A DNA stretch of 64,000 nt from Cycas panzhihuaensis (Eukaryota > Cycadophyta). The notes under the pieces were generated by a model. It saw only the letters and a program-made list of their open reading frames with translations, ran no database searches and was not told the origin of the DNA. Of this stretch, positions 1 to 12,347 are shown in pieces. A program made the position numbers and the translations under genes. The stretch is from the NCBI GenBank assembly GCA_023213395.1, contig CM041465.1:55001741-55065740 (forward strand). The letters are read 5' to 3'. Numbering within the stretch: the stretch's first letter is position 1; each line of letters begins with the position of its first letter.

Positions 1-27
1 GTACCACGCAATTATTAAATGTTAAGG

Positions 28-29
<2 letters not shown>

Positions 30-64
<35 letters not shown>
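30..64. repeat. (TA)n microsatellite
   Basis: An uninterrupted TA run of about 35 bp between two copies of the fold-back arm. Confidence 0.95.
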
Positions 65-66
<2 letters not shown>

Positions 67-121
67 TACCATGTAATTATTGAATGTTAAAGCTTGTTAG
101 TTGAATTAACTAATAAATATA

Positions 122-124
<3 letters not shown>

Positions 125-174
<50 letters not shown>
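125..174. repeat. (TC)n(TA)n compound microsatellite
   Basis: TC dinucleotides at 125-157 run directly into TA dinucleotides up to 174. This forms the loop between the two inverted arms at 66-113 and 175-222. Confidence 0.95.
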
Positions 175-176
<2 letters not shown>

Positions 177-222
177 AGTTAATTCAACTAGAAAGCCTTA
201 ACATTCAATAATTGCGTGGTAC

Positions 223-1433
223 TTAAGGATGAATAAGGGGGAACCATCTTTTAAACTCAAGTTGTAACTATCACCATTAGTAATTCATCTATGACAAATT
301 TTAATTTGTCCTAATTCTAATTATGTTCTAATGTTTGTGGTTAACAAGGATGTATAGGTCCATCTTCATTCTAAAGAAACCACTTCAACAAGAGAAAATA
401 TGAACTAAAATATTTTCTTCTACCCAACTTTTTGAATTAATCTATGAAAGGACGTAGGTGTACTTTTATAGCATAAAAAAGATTCCTAACGTATTTGGTT
501 ACAATATGTCTAGATAGTTTTTCTCATAAGAAACTATAATAGTGTTAGGTTTTTCTTAGGATGATTATGAGTTACTCTTTCTAATGGGGCCATCCATAAG
601 TTGGAATAAATAAATTTTATATTATTTGTAAGGTAAGTACAAATGATAGTGATTATATAAAGGAGCCTTCTATATATGATCATGACACATAAGTCAAAAG
701 GTAGTTGTTGAAAGCTTTAGTAATCAATTATTATTCAAAATTTATTCCCATATTAATCCTATGTAATAGAGTATATGTTATTTATGTGTCATGTATATAA
801 TAATTTTAAGTGGTGATTGATCCTGTCTTATTTGCTTTACAATGGATGTATCGAACTTAAAATGATATTTAACAACCTATGGAATCTTCTTATCGATCAT
901 TAAGGATAAATAAACGAATGGACTAAAAACACAATTTGAATCTCACACATTATATAATAATATTAAAATATAAGACATAAGAAATACAAGCAAAATGTAA
1001 TTATTATAAAAATATAAGATAAATTTATCTTTCACAAATATACTTTGGTTCTAAACATATAATACTAGAGGGAGATGAGCCTATATGTCTTTATGTATTT
1101 GTTGTATTATTGTGTGTATTATAAATGTTTATTATTATTTTTTAATTAAACATACTTATAATGATTAAAAAATCCTATAATATATTGATATGTTTTCTTG
1201 ATTAAACATAATGCTTAGTATTGAATGTTAGGCATCCTATTCCTATTGATCATAGCATTTATATGGGAGGAAAGCATCGCATATTTGTTGGCATCTCAAG
1301 ATACCTTCAAATACACAACAAGCGAGAAGAGAACAAAGTGATCTAATGGAGGGTGGTGTTGAAGAACACCGGGGCCTTCAATCCCAAAATAATATAGATG
1401 AGGCGAGGGTGTGATAGTGGAATCACGTATATG
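223..1433. other. AT-rich sequence without recognisable gene
   Basis: I see no coding frame of useful length, RNA gene or repeat here. Composition is AT-rich up to about 1260 and then becomes more balanced. The right limit is soft, because it depends on where the divergent LTR of element C begins. Confidence 0.5.
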
Positions 1434-3511
1434 GGATGGTAACCACATTTGGTTATGATTAGGTTAGTCAACAGAGGGCTCCAAAATATAGAGTCAATCT
1501 AGCAAGTAAGAGAAATCACCCACACATGGCGTCCGTGCATCGGAACGCAAGTTCAGGACCCCCGAATGGCACACAACTCCCCTCTAGGTAACTTGGTTTT
1601 GGTTTTGAGGGTGGAAAGAGAGAGGGACATCCTCAGTTTCTTGAGTAACCTCAAGACGTAGGTCTTCTCGCCCTTGGATGGCCAGAAGGGAAGGGCAAGA
1701 CCGAACGAAGGAATAGATCCTCATAGAAAATGGAGAGATATGAATGGGATGCATTCGAAAGAGTGATGCAGGAGGTACATGCTCATAAGAGTGGCATTAG
1801 GGAACCACCTCATGCACGAGACCAACCCAAATGAGAGGATGTCAAGGCCACTTAACTAATGTAGGTGTGATGGGGTTAGAAGAGGATGTCCTAGAGGAAG
1901 AATCCTCCTTAGGCTAACCCACCCAAAGTAAGTTGGGGGGACAAGAGGCAACGATGGAAGAGGCTTCCGCCATCTTATGTGTGAAGGATTTGACCTTCTA
2001 TGTGTGGCAGTGTAGTGATATGTAAGTTGCTATGTTTGTTGCAAACAAGAGACAAGAACTATATAAAAGGAATAACAAATACACTCTCGTTTACTCTCAA
2101 ATGCAAAACCTCACTCTCTTTTCATTTTTAATGGGAGAAAAGGGAGTAGAGGGGGCAAGCCAATCGAGTGTAATCATACGCACAAAAGATGTAAGGCCTA
2201 AAGGAGATGCATGCAATCAAGAAAGTAGAAGGATATGGTTCCTATCTCATGCTTTTTCCTAGAAATGTGAGTCTAGCATGCATATGCGAGTAATAGATGC
2301 AAACTTGTTTCTTTTCTCCTTTTCCTTTTATATTTCAACTATGCAAGTAGATAAGCTTAAGACAAAAAGGAAAAGATCTATGAAGAGAAAAGAACGACGT
2401 ACCTGGAAGACCGTGTGGCTGAAACAAGGACATTCTCTTATACCGCATGCACTTCCCTTTTCCTTTCCCAACACACGGGCAACGTAGAGTAAAAGTGTTG
2501 GGGCTTCCTCACCTTCCCCGAACTAAAAGGAAAAGGAAAAAAAAAAACAAAGGAAAATACTATGCTAAAGGTGGAAATGACCAAGGGAAAGAATGAGAGA
2601 GACATACCCAGATTGATGCGTTTCTTTCTTCTCCGTGAGTAGTATAGTGAAACCTACAATTAAAGAGTACTCTCCCTTTCCCAAGAAATTTCACGATGCC
2701 ACGTATGTATGTATATATGTGTATGCAAAGTGCACAAAATAATGCAAGTAAAGTACTTCAATCAAAGTAAACTTTTGTTTAGAAAACAATCTCCAACCTC
2801 CTCAATGTAAGCAAGACTAGATAAAAGAATGGGGATGGTTAGCCTCAGAATGGATAACCCTCCAATGCACACACCTCCACATTGTCCAAGCACATAAACA
2901 ACATATTTGGACAGTCTAATAATAGTAAAATGTTAAGGAGATAGGTTGCACAAAGATTGCAAATGTTGCTGATGTTGCAAAGGCTGCGATGTGCAACGTT
3001 TGTAACTTAAGGCTAAGCCAACACCCAAAAGTGATATATGGAATGACTAAGGGCTGGAAACTCTACCCATGTAAGGTGCTCAGGCTTGGAACTAGTGCAA
3101 CAATGGGCTACATATGCTAATACCAATGATGGCCTCTCTTCCAAGAGCTGTTTAGTAGCCCAAGGGAGGCACAAAAGAGGAGGGGGAAAAGGGGAGAAGG
3201 GAGTTACCCTTGAGGAGCAGGCCTTGTTGGGTGCAAAACCCGCCTTAGCTCCTTTCTCTCACCCTTGTGGGATCTCTCCTCGCAGCCTCCTTGGAGAAAC
3301 TAGGAGAGAGCAAGAAGGTGGGGAGGATAGACAAGGAAAAACAGAGGGGATGCCTCCTATATTTGATGGCAAAAACTGAGAAAAGAAAGATATACAAGGT
3401 ATTCTATTCTCTTTTAGGGGATCTAAAAGGAATAAAATGAAATATACATGAAATAGTACCTACTATAGGTGGATTAATGGTAGATCTGCCTGAGAAAATG
3501 GTAGAGGAAGG
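1434..3511 (-). mobile_element. Outer part of element C 3' LTR (divergent)
   Basis: Read on the minus strand this matches the downstream part of the 2.5-kb LTR family. Landmarks are the block near 1525-1560 (compare 57640-57680), the 'cccttggatggccag' block at 1671-1685 (compare 24480-24500), and the gggag-rich block at 3170-3260 (compare 25400-25460). Identity is low and patchy. The LTR continues at 16146 after element A. Confidence 0.6.
3507..3511. repeat. Target-site duplication, left copy, of element A
   Basis: GAAGG immediately before the TGTTTCC start of A. The same five bases follow the TTTCA end at 16141-16145. Confidence 0.9.
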
Positions 3512-6052
3512 TGTTTCCCGGCTATCGGGAATGGACTCGGGACGCATCGACACAGGTTTGTGTAGGTATATGTTCTTACTTTTCTTACTTATGATTGCTA
3601 AGGTAATTTAGAATAGTGTGATTGACATGTGCCTGCCTGCACGCATTGCTCACCTGCCTGTTCATTATGCATGTGCCTAACGGCACCTCTTAGCCTATGA
3701 CGACTCACAGCGGGGGCATCCATAAGCGGATGTGACACCCCGCATGGCGTACAGCCACTCACGATGTCTCCATGGTCTTTCGAGATGCTACACTTGACTG
3801 TTTGCTCTTATTCTGAGGCCACTTATGTTGCAAACCCTTCCTAAGCCTGGTTTAACCCTTAGTTAGGGCTCTTTGCACCATTTTGAGTACTTGCCTTTGC
3901 ACAGGCCTTCCCCGATTGATGTAATTCATGTTCACCCTTGTTCTTACCTTAAAAAGGCGATTTTATGACTTTTATGTTGTATTTTCTCTTTTTCAAATTT
4001 AATTTGTCTGCATGCAAACTTAGCGGTACCACAAAGTTTCTTGTTGATACCGGTCGTCTGCAGATAAACTTAAGCGATCCATGAGTTCTTGCATGACTAT
4101 TAAAATTTGAAAAAAGAAACCACGACGATGGCCGCGTTTTTCGAAGCTGCCGCGTGGCTCAAACGATTGGGCGCCCCAAGGCCCCAACGTTCACTTCTTG
4201 TGCCGAAGGCTTAAAAGCCTTTTTCCTACTCATTTGCCTCATTCTTCACTTCATTTTTTGAGCTTTCTAGAGCAACTCTTCAAGAAAAAAGACAAGGAAA
4301 AGACACATTGAAAGAGGAACTTCTTTTACAGCAGTGGGACAGAGGTGAAGTGGGCTATTACCGGTGGAGTTGCGGGGCCATTCTTTGCCCCCTACGTTTC
4401 TCCACCACAAGCTTCACCTTCTCTCACAAATACTCAAAGTTCCAAGGCATTTCTTCACAAAAAAGACTACTCCAAAGGACAACTTCTAGCTCCCATCTTG
4501 CACGGAGCTTCCTCCTCCCATTCTACTGCAAAGGACACTAAGAAACCAGCCCTAGACACTGCTTGTGCTGCTGCTACAAGTGGCCAAGTGAATGCATGCA
4601 TGCTCTTCTCCATTCAAGGTATTTTTTAGCTTCTTGTTAGTGCTTTTTCCTTGCTTTTTGATGGTTCTATTTGCAATTTTCTTCCTCTCTTTTGCATATA
4701 CTTGCTTTGGGATCTTCTTTTGTCATTGGATGCAAGTAATCTTGGCTAGTGGTGACTTACTATAGCGCTGCCCTAGGTTGGTTACATTTCTTTGCATTTC
4801 CTTGAGACTCATCCTTCCCTTTCTAGCTTTCTCTTTCACCATTTTCTAAGCTAGTCGGTATAAAGGGTTTCACGCGAGGATTAGAGGGAGATAGGCGGGG
4901 TTCCGTCCCCCATTGCCACCCTTCTCCCCAAGGGTTCCGTCCCTTGCCCTCTCTCTCCCTTTATCACCCGCTCTTTCTTAGGAAACGGGGTTAGGGAAGC
5001 CTAAGAGGGTCGGTTTGAGTCCTTTTCCCTTGGCGTAGGCAACCTGTTACTACCTGTCTCACCTCGTTGCCTGCTAGCATTTCCTTCCCGGACCCCGTGG
5101 AGACCTCTCGTGGGTGAGTTAGCCATCCCGAGGCTACACTCAGTCCCATATAGTACATTTTATGGTGCTTGACAGTTTGTATGCTTATCGCGTGGCCTTG
5201 TTTCATTTTCGTTACATGTTGGTGCTTACTTACATTTTGCTAGCTTAGTTGATGTTATTACCATATACACATATATCTTCTTTGTGCCGTAGCCTCTCCC
5301 AGAGGAAGGCATTCTCTGTTTGTTTGCGGGATCACGTCGGAGGGAGTGGTGCACGAGATCAACTTGTTCTTGTAGGCTCTCGCAGTATCTCTTCTCCCTT
5401 TTCGTTTGAGCTTTGCTTTTCATCCTTTCTTTTATTCGGTCTTTGCATGCCCTAGGGAGGTAAGTAAACCCCCTTAAATCGCCTCAATCGGCGTTGCATG
5501 CGTGGAGGAGAGAGGAAAGGAGCGCAACCGAGAGAGAGGATCCGCACTTCATCCTCAACCACGGATCCGTGTATTCCTCGCGTTTCCTTTGTTTTTCCTT
5601 TTTATCGTTCTTGCCTTTTATACATGCTTAATAGGTAAAAGAGAAGGGAATATAAAGAAAAGGAAATAGTCTTTCATTTCGTTTACTTTTACATCTGGTT
5701 TCTTTTACCTTGCATTACGTAGAGACAGAAGACCCATTTACGTTGTATTTCCCAACCCACGCCTTACTTCACGCCCGTTGCACGTTGAGTTTGTTGCCCT
5801 CTCGTTGCCTTCTCATTACCTTGAGAAGCCGCAACGCGCGAGGTTTCCTTTTCCTTCCCGGCCATCCGAAGGGTAGGAAGGCCTCGTCTTGCACGGCTAC
5901 CTGGAAGCAACCAGGCACCTTGCAGTCCCGTACCCGCGCTCCGGCGCATGGACGACCCGCGAGGTGAGATCCTCGCTGTCTAGCCCAGTCTGTGTTGTGT
6001 TTTGTATTTCTTTGCTAGACGTAGGATCGCATTCCCGCGGAGAGCGTTTCCA
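3512..6052 (+). repeat. Element A 5' LTR
   Basis: About 2.54 kb, starting TGTTTCCCGGC and ending near gagagcgtttc before the primer site. It is very close to the 3' LTR at 13607-16140, apart from small clustered differences. Features shared with the other LTRs are a terminal palindrome TTCCCG-gctat-CGGGAA, a TATA-like 'cttaaaagcc' near 4211-4220, a GTGAGT site near 5114, a GTAAGT site at 5460-5465 and a GTGAGA site near 5962. The exact 3' end is blurred by a substitution or small deletion. Confidence 0.9.
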
Positions 6053-6228
6053 GCGACCATCTTGAGGGGCCCGATGGGGAGCTAGATCCGCTTCCCCTTC
6101 GTGTTGGTGCTCTTGCCTTTAGGTAGTTTCGCACTCTGTGTTTTGAGTTGGGCAGCCCCCAACGTGTTTGCGATCTTTCCTTTCTTTTCCTTTTGCTTTT
6201 CTAACAACGCCGCGGGCGTTGCATGCGA
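6053..6228 (+). other. Element A primer-site region and leader, first part
   Basis: Directly after the LTR comes gcgaccat, a degraded form of the TGGCGACCAT primer site that is clear in C. The leader then matches that of B (28464-28640). It breaks at 6228 where a reverse LTR is inserted and resumes near 8721. Confidence 0.75.
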
Positions 6229-8720
6229 TCAAACGCTCTCCACGGGGCAATGATCCAACGCTGGCGGGAAGGACACAAAACCACGGGGCTAATAGGCTAA
6301 AGAACGAGGATCATACCTCGCGGGACGTCCGTCTTGTGGGAGCGCCTGCAGGACTGCAAGGTGCTGGTTGCTTCCAGTAGCCGTGCAGGCGAGACCCTCC
6401 TACCCTTCGGATGGCCGGAAGGGGAAAAGGAAACTTCGCCGCTACTTCTCAAGGCAATGAGAAAGCGGCGAAGGGTAACCAACCAAAGCGTGTCGCAGTA
6501 AGATATGTGCAAGAGCGGCTAAAGGGGATCGGTCAAAGAATCTCGAGACACTATAGTGTGCGGTGTAGCAAAAAGCGCACGTAAAGCAAATGTAGAGCAA
6601 AAAGCAAGTACAAAATAAATAGTTATTTCTTTTCCTTTTCCTTATATTTCTCTAACTACCAAAGCAAGCGTAAAGAAACATAAGAGCGAGAAAAGGAGTA
6701 TGAAGGGTGAGCGGAGAATACGGACCCGGTTGAAATTTGACGCAGTGTCCGCTCACGGTGCGCTTCCTCCGTCGTCCTCCTCAGATCGGCGTCGGTTGCA
6801 AGCGGTGATGGGGATCACTCACCTCCCGAAAGCAAATAAGCACTAACTAAACTGAAATGATGTAAAATAAAGCTCGAAACGGCATACACAAAGGGAAAAG
6901 CGTATTAGCAAGTGTCGACCGTGATGGGTCGACCTTATCGTCCTCGTCCGAACGCTCCTGCAAGCAAATAAGCGGAATACCTTCCTCTCGAAAGAGAGGC
7001 TACGAGATGCCAAAAGATATATGTATATATGTTGCAAGTAAAGCGAACTAAGTTTAAAAGATATGGCTAAATGCTAACATGCAATGAAAGAAGCAAAGTC
7101 ACACGATAAGCATGCCAAGGTCACATACCACAAACGCACCCTAAATGGGGTTGAGTATAGCCTCGGGATGGCTAACTCACCCACGAGAGGTCTCCACGGG
7201 ATGTAAGGGAAACGATGCTAGCATGCGACAAAAAGATCATGGAGCAACGGGTAGCATATGCCAAGGTAAACACTCAACCGATTCTCAAGCCTCTAGCCCT
7301 ACTTCTTAAGCAAAAGCGGAAAATAAAGGGGAGAGGAAAAGGGACGGAACCCTTGGGAGTAGGACGGCAATGGGGGCGGAACCCGCCTAATCTCCCTCAA
7401 ACCCTCGTGTAACCCTTTATGCTTGGGTTTGCCCAAGAAATGGCGAAAGAGAAGGATGGGAGAAGAAGGGTGAGTGGAAGAAAAGAATGGGAAACTAAGC
7501 CTATCCTCGGGTGACACTCTAATAAGCCACAAATACTATGGTTCCTTGCATCAGCCAGCTAAGGGAAACCAAGAAAGTGCATACATAAAAGGAAGCAAAG
7601 AGTTGCAAGTGAAATAATACAAAAAAAACAAACAAAAACACCAAAGAAATGACACCAAATACCTCAAATGATGAAGGAGGAGTGCATGTGAGCACTTGGC
7701 AACTTGGAGCAGCGGTCCAAGAGATGCCTATGAAGCAATGTAGCATGTCCCTTGCAAGGGAGAGGAGTGGTGGAGCCTCATGCAAAGAAGTGAGATGGAA
7801 ATGGTTCCTTGCAATGGTTTTCTTGGTGCAAAATCCTCTTGGAGGCCTTCAATATGTGTGAGGAGGAAGAGTGCTTGTATTGGAGCTCTGTGAGGCGTGA
7901 ATGGCCCTGTATCTCCAAAGAATAGCGACCCTTGGTGCCTCTGTCCCACAAAATTGAAAGGTGTCTCTTGTTCTTGTTTGTTTGTCTTGTCTTTTGTGAA
8001 GAAAACTTGAGAGGAGAGTGAAGTAGAGAGTAGAAAAATTCATTCAATAATGAGGCAAATGAGTGAAAAAAGAGTTTTTATGTCTCGAGTGAAGCAAGTG
8101 AACGTTGGGGCCCTCGGGCGCCCAACTGTTAGAACCACGCCATTCATGAAAAATCGCGCCATCGTCGTGTTTCTTTTAAATTTTAAGCGATCGTCTGCAC
8201 AAACTTAAGCGATGGCCACGGAACTCCATGCAGCTTAGTTTCTCATGATGCTGAAACCCAAAAAAATGTAAAATTAAAGTAAGAAATCGGTCTTTAAGGT
8301 AAAATCATAAGTTAAACTCAAAATACATTAGTCAAGAGCGACTTTAGGTCATGGGCATGTACTCAAGCGGTGCAAAAGACCTAACTAAGGGTTAAACCAG
8401 CTTAGAAAGGGTTTGCAACATAAGCGGCCTTGGTAACACGCATAAACAGTGGCAAAAGCATCCCGAAGACCATGGAGACGTCGTGGGTGGTTGTACGCAT
8501 ACGGTGTCGCATTCACGATGAATGCCCCGTGTGAGTCGTCATAGGCTAAAGGTGCCGTTAGGCACATGCATAATGAACAAGCAATCAAAGCAGTGCATAT
8601 GGACGGGCACATGTCAATCAAACCATTCCCAATTCTGCGGCGATCATAAGTAAGCAAAGTAAAGGCATATACCGCACAAACCAGGTCGATGTGTCGCAAG
8701 TCCATTCCGATAAGGAAGCA
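6229..8720 (-). mobile_element. Solo LTR (gypsy family) nested in element A
   Basis: A full-length reverse LTR of about 2.49 kb with no internal region. Left end is the tcaaacgctctc form of the TGAAACGC terminus, right end ggaagca. It splits sequence that is continuous in B, near gcatgcgacgtttctcgc. Flanks are TGCGA on the left and a TG-AC form on the right, consistent with a short target duplication later changed by a small deletion. Read on its own strand it carries the same acceptor-like TTTGCAG and a donor-like GTGAGT where its relatives have GTAAGT. It is best explained by LTR-LTR recombination of a full element. Confidence 0.85.
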
Positions 8721-8801
8721 ATGACGTTCTCGCTTGCGGGTTTGCCGTTGTTAGAAGACCAATCGTCGCGTTTCATTCCATCGTCGAACCCCGATTCGGC
8801 A

Positions 8802-10930
8802 ATGGAAGGTTACCGTCCGATTGGGCCTACCATGCCATGATTTCGTGAACTCAAGAGTTCCCTTCGTCCTCCGGAATCCACCGTGAGGCGAGGATTCCAT
8901 CTATTACCCGGATGACCATTTCCACCACGAAGACTTTGAGCCATCCGCTCATGCGTGGAAGATCCGGCCACTCGTGAGACCCGCCACCCCACCGGGCGAG
9001 CCTTACGAGGCGCCTGAGGATCCCCTACTTTTGAAGTCCCTTCGACCTCGTATGGCTATGAGGATACCCCTCCGACGCCGGTCGAGGCGCTGGCAGTACT
9101 TCGGCGGTTCGCCGCCAACCGCCTCTAGATGGTTAGCAGAATGCTACATAGCGTGGCGTCTTCCTCATCCATGCCCATGTCATCTGACGATTGATACGTC
9201 ATGCGCACACACGTCTATCTGGTGTCTACCCGGCTCCTAAGGCGAGTGTTGCGCTGCCCTAGCGTGGTCCCACTCGCCCGGGACACTCGCGGCGTGTCCA
9301 TTCCCAACTCGGAGTTAGTATGCCTTGTTCAAACCAAAGCGCCGTGCCACCGAACGTGGCGCGCGTTCCCTAGTAGGCCTCGAGGCCCTACTAGCGCCCG
9401 CCGCTAGCCATGTAGGACCCACTCCTCGTGCGTCCGAACCCGGTTGGTGGTCCTTCTCTTTCGTGCCCCTAGGCTACACGTCACAACCTTGGGGGGGCAA
9501 GGAAACCACCTCCACATACATAAGTGGACCCGTTGCACCCATATGGGGTCGCGCCACCTACGGTGGCCCATATGGGCAAACCCGGTCCCTCATCCTCTGC
9601 TTCCAAGCGTCCGGTAGCGACTCCTGTTGCTGCGTCAGCACAAGGAAGCGCGCCTCCTTTCCAGAACATCTATCCGCAGACCCCCTTCCCACAAGGGGTG
9701 TTTCCTCAAGGAGGGATGGGACTGACACCCCCGTCCGTGCCTTTAGCAGTTGTCGATCCTTTAGCCCAGGCAAGGACACGTCCTTTCGTGGACTATAGGT
9801 CGACGCCCTTGTCTGTTGAGGCGTTGAGGACTAACTTGCCGCCTCATCCTCCACGAAGTCCCCAAATTTGGCGGGACTTCGTCGCAAGACCCAACCGAAT
9901 ATGTGCGACTTTTCCATGGCGTGCATCGACTATTGGGCCTACGACCATATCTTGATGAAGCTCTTCCGCGGTCCTTGCAGGCGGCGCCCTCAAGTGGTTC
10001 TACCGCCTTCACCGCCCATTCGATTTCCTCATTCCGGCTAGTGGGCGAGTTCGTCAACTACTTTGGCGTAGCCCGTCCATTCGAAAGCGGAATGAAGGCG
10101 CTTACATCGCTTAAACAAGGTCACGATGAGATGAGCCGTGACTTTGTGCGGCGCTTTCACGATCTTCTTCACTCCACCAAGGCCACATTGCACGAGGAGT
10201 TGAAGAGGGATCTTTGTCAATACGCCGTCCGGTGCATGTGGAAGTCCTCAAGATGGGGGCAACCACGTGTGACTCTGCCATCTCGAGGTGTTTAGCTTTG
10301 GAGGCCATTGAGATCCAAGCGGGACTCAAGAAACCTCCTAAGCCCTCGCAACGTCGCGAGGCGCCTCCTCCAGTGAAGGAGACCACACCTTCGCAGCCCG
10401 CTAGGACCACCTCTCACCCGACTAAGAGGACCCTAGATCCTCTTACCTCCGCCATTCGCTCATTTGAGCGCACGATGAAGGAGTTGAAACTCCAACCTCC
10501 TTCGTCGCCAACCTCCCATAGACACATCCGTGAGACTTCTCGTGCGATGCCCCCCAAAGGGGGCAACACCCAGTCTTCTCAAGCAAGGAGGATCGATCCT
10601 CCCCTTGAGAAGAGGTGGTGTTCCATCCATGGGGAGTGTTTCCATGACGATGCGCGTTGCCGGGCACAGCACCCACGCGACTCGTCCCCCAGGCGAGCAT
10701 CGAGACCTAACCTCGATCAGCCTGTTCATAGAGACCCGTTCCCCAAACATGGGGGCAGCGGTCGATGTTCAAAAAGATACGGGAATCGGGATAGGTCCCC
10801 CGATTCTCGCCCTTCGCATGGTAGAGGGAAGGGTGTGCGAAGGTCACCTTCACCTTCGCGCTCCCCTGACCGCCGTGCTCCATCACCTTCGCGGTCCCTT
10901 CTGAGGAAAGAAGGTTGTCCAATTGCTTGA
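8802..10930 (+). pseudogene. gag: Element A gag polyprotein, frameshifted
   Basis: The structural capsid/nucleocapsid polyprotein of a Ty3/gypsy element. The start is placed at the ATG of MEGY, which is conserved in A, B and C. The reading is spread over several frames. The best segment is 10214-10930, and the stretch at 10060-10210 carries the retrotransposon gag core (VNYFGVARPFESGMKALTSLKQG, described here by position only beyond this motif). A zinc-binding motif of pattern C-x2-H-x4-H-x4-C (CSIHGECFHDDARC) lies near 10619-10660, followed by a basic, serine/arginine-rich tail. Several small indels relative to B and C break the frame. Some may be sequence errors, so pseudogene status is likely but not certain. 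Confidence 0.8.
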
Positions 10931-11609
10931 GACCACCCCGTTATATGCCTTAACCCGGTCCCAAGCTGCTAAAGAGGCAGCCGGTGCCTCTTCATCTGCA
11001 TCTCACCTTGATTCTCTTCCGGAAGCCGTTCCTCCGGAGGTTCCTGCGCTTCCCAAGACTATTCCCGTCCGCCCCGGTCGATTCGACTTTAGAAGGGCGC
11101 TTACCCAACCCACAGGGAAGGGTAAACCCTTTTCTATTGTTGACGAGCTCTACACCGTCACTGCGGGAATGTCCTTGATGGACGTCTTGAGAAGCTGCCC
11201 TGAGCAACGTGCTCTTCTTCTTGAAGCTCTTGGCCAACAAGACGCTTCCATCCATGCGATAGGTGCTACCTCCCATGGGCCACCTGTCATCTCATTTGAT
11301 CCTAGAGATCTCCCATCTCCCAGCAAGCGGGAGAAGCTTTTACGCGCATTATTCGTCATTACCATTGACACTCCTGATTGTATCGTAAAGAGGACCATTG
11401 TAGATAATGGCTCCTCAGTTAATGTTATGCCTGTGCGTATGCTCAAGGAGCTAGGCATAGTAGCTCTTGAGTCTGTCCCTTGGAAATGCCAAGGGTATGA
11501 TGGGGCCAGAAGTCCCCTCGGGCGATCTCCTATCCCTCACCTTAGGAGGGAAAACTGCTTCGCCGAGTTCTTTGTACTCGATGTCGATGTGAGTACAACC
11601 TCTTGTTAG
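10923..11609 (+). pseudogene. Element A retroviral-type aspartic protease region
   Basis: A frame of 228 codons follows gag, overlapping its end by 8 bases in another frame, so one gag-protease polyprotein is likely in the parent. An active-site motif VDNGSSVNVMP lies around residues 160-170, matching the D-(S/T/N)-G-S family motif of Ty3/gypsy proteases. The preceding 80 residues (SLMDVLRSCPEQRALLLEAL) are shared with B and C. The frame closes at 11609, but the homologous reading continues (GRPWLD, then LKFVHEGQ) in other frames to about 11740. The protease motif is intact here but altered in the RT-bearing element C. Confidence 0.85.
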
Positions 11610-12347
11610 GCCGACCATGGCTCGACCCGGATGGGAGCGATCTGCTCCACCCAATGGGGGCAACTTAAATTTGTCCATGAAGGACAAGTTAAAGTTGTCG
11701 CCTGTGAGCCAATCTTAGTCTCACACCTCCCATCCACTGCCAGCTATTTTCGATGATGAAGATAGTGATCCCGAGGAGGTTACCCCTTAGTGGGACCTTT
11801 GTTTCAGGAAACCGACCTTCATCAGTCGAACCCTATGCCATGTCATGAGCCAAACCTAGTTAGGTTTGCCCCTATTAGCATAGGTGGTTACGGTTGCTTA
11901 GCTGCCATGAGTGATTCTGATTCGGATAGCGAGGGTTATGGGCCCTCTCCTTGACGTGTCACCACGGTTTCGCGAGCACCTGGGAATATCTCGATCGGAT
12001 ATTCGCTCTTCCTCATTCTGATGGCTCCGAGCCCTTTGGTCCTCGCTCGACCATTTATTTTACCTCCTCGGCCTCCCGGCGGTTTCACGTGGGCGCCCGT
12101 CGGCGAGCCACTCGTGAGGCACTTCTTCTTCACGCTCTAGATCCTTACCTCGGACTAAAGCCACTCTTACTCGTATGCAACCTTGCCATGCGATCCGTCA
12201 GCGTGCGGATCCGTTGCGCTCATCGGTTCGACCATAGCAAGTTCTTGGTAGACCTAGCCACCGGCCCTACTCTTAGTCACCTATCTCCTACCCTGCGTGT
12301 GACTACCCCTACCTTTATGGGGTCTAGGCACACCTCTTCCTCTCTTC
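11610..12347 (+). pseudogene. Element A post-protease linker and Arg/Ser-rich tail
   Basis: The GRPWLD and LKFVHEGQVKVV signatures that normally link protease to RT are readable, then the sequence leaves the usual pol path. In place of RT there is an acidic stretch (DEDSDPEEV) and, at 11951-12379, a frame ending in a tail related to the B tail at 31884-32306. It is broken by indels and stops. The coding part runs into the first hairpin repeat. A and B share this layout, so it is a property of the non-autonomous subfamily. Confidence 0.65.

Larger units (their letters stand above)
1..222. repeat. Fold-back inverted repeat with microsatellite core
   Basis: Two arms of about 48 bp, 66-113 and 175-222, are near-perfect reverse complements. 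Each has GGTAC-type ends and a core related to ATTATTGAATGTTAA. A third partial copy of the arm, in the sense of the left arm, lies at 1-29, so the window probably starts inside a larger tandem or fold-back structure. The loop is TC and TA microsatellite. It could be a fold-back transposon or MITE remnant. No target duplication can be confirmed because the left side is cut by the window edge. Confidence 0.8.

Noticed and set aside
4308-4629. Small proteins encoded in the gypsy LTRs
   Set aside because: The short frames differ between LTR copies through indels, with no conserved reading or domain.
9325-9798. 157-codon frame as an independent gene
   Set aside because: It overlaps gag of element A in a shifted frame; the homologous region of B and C reads as gag.
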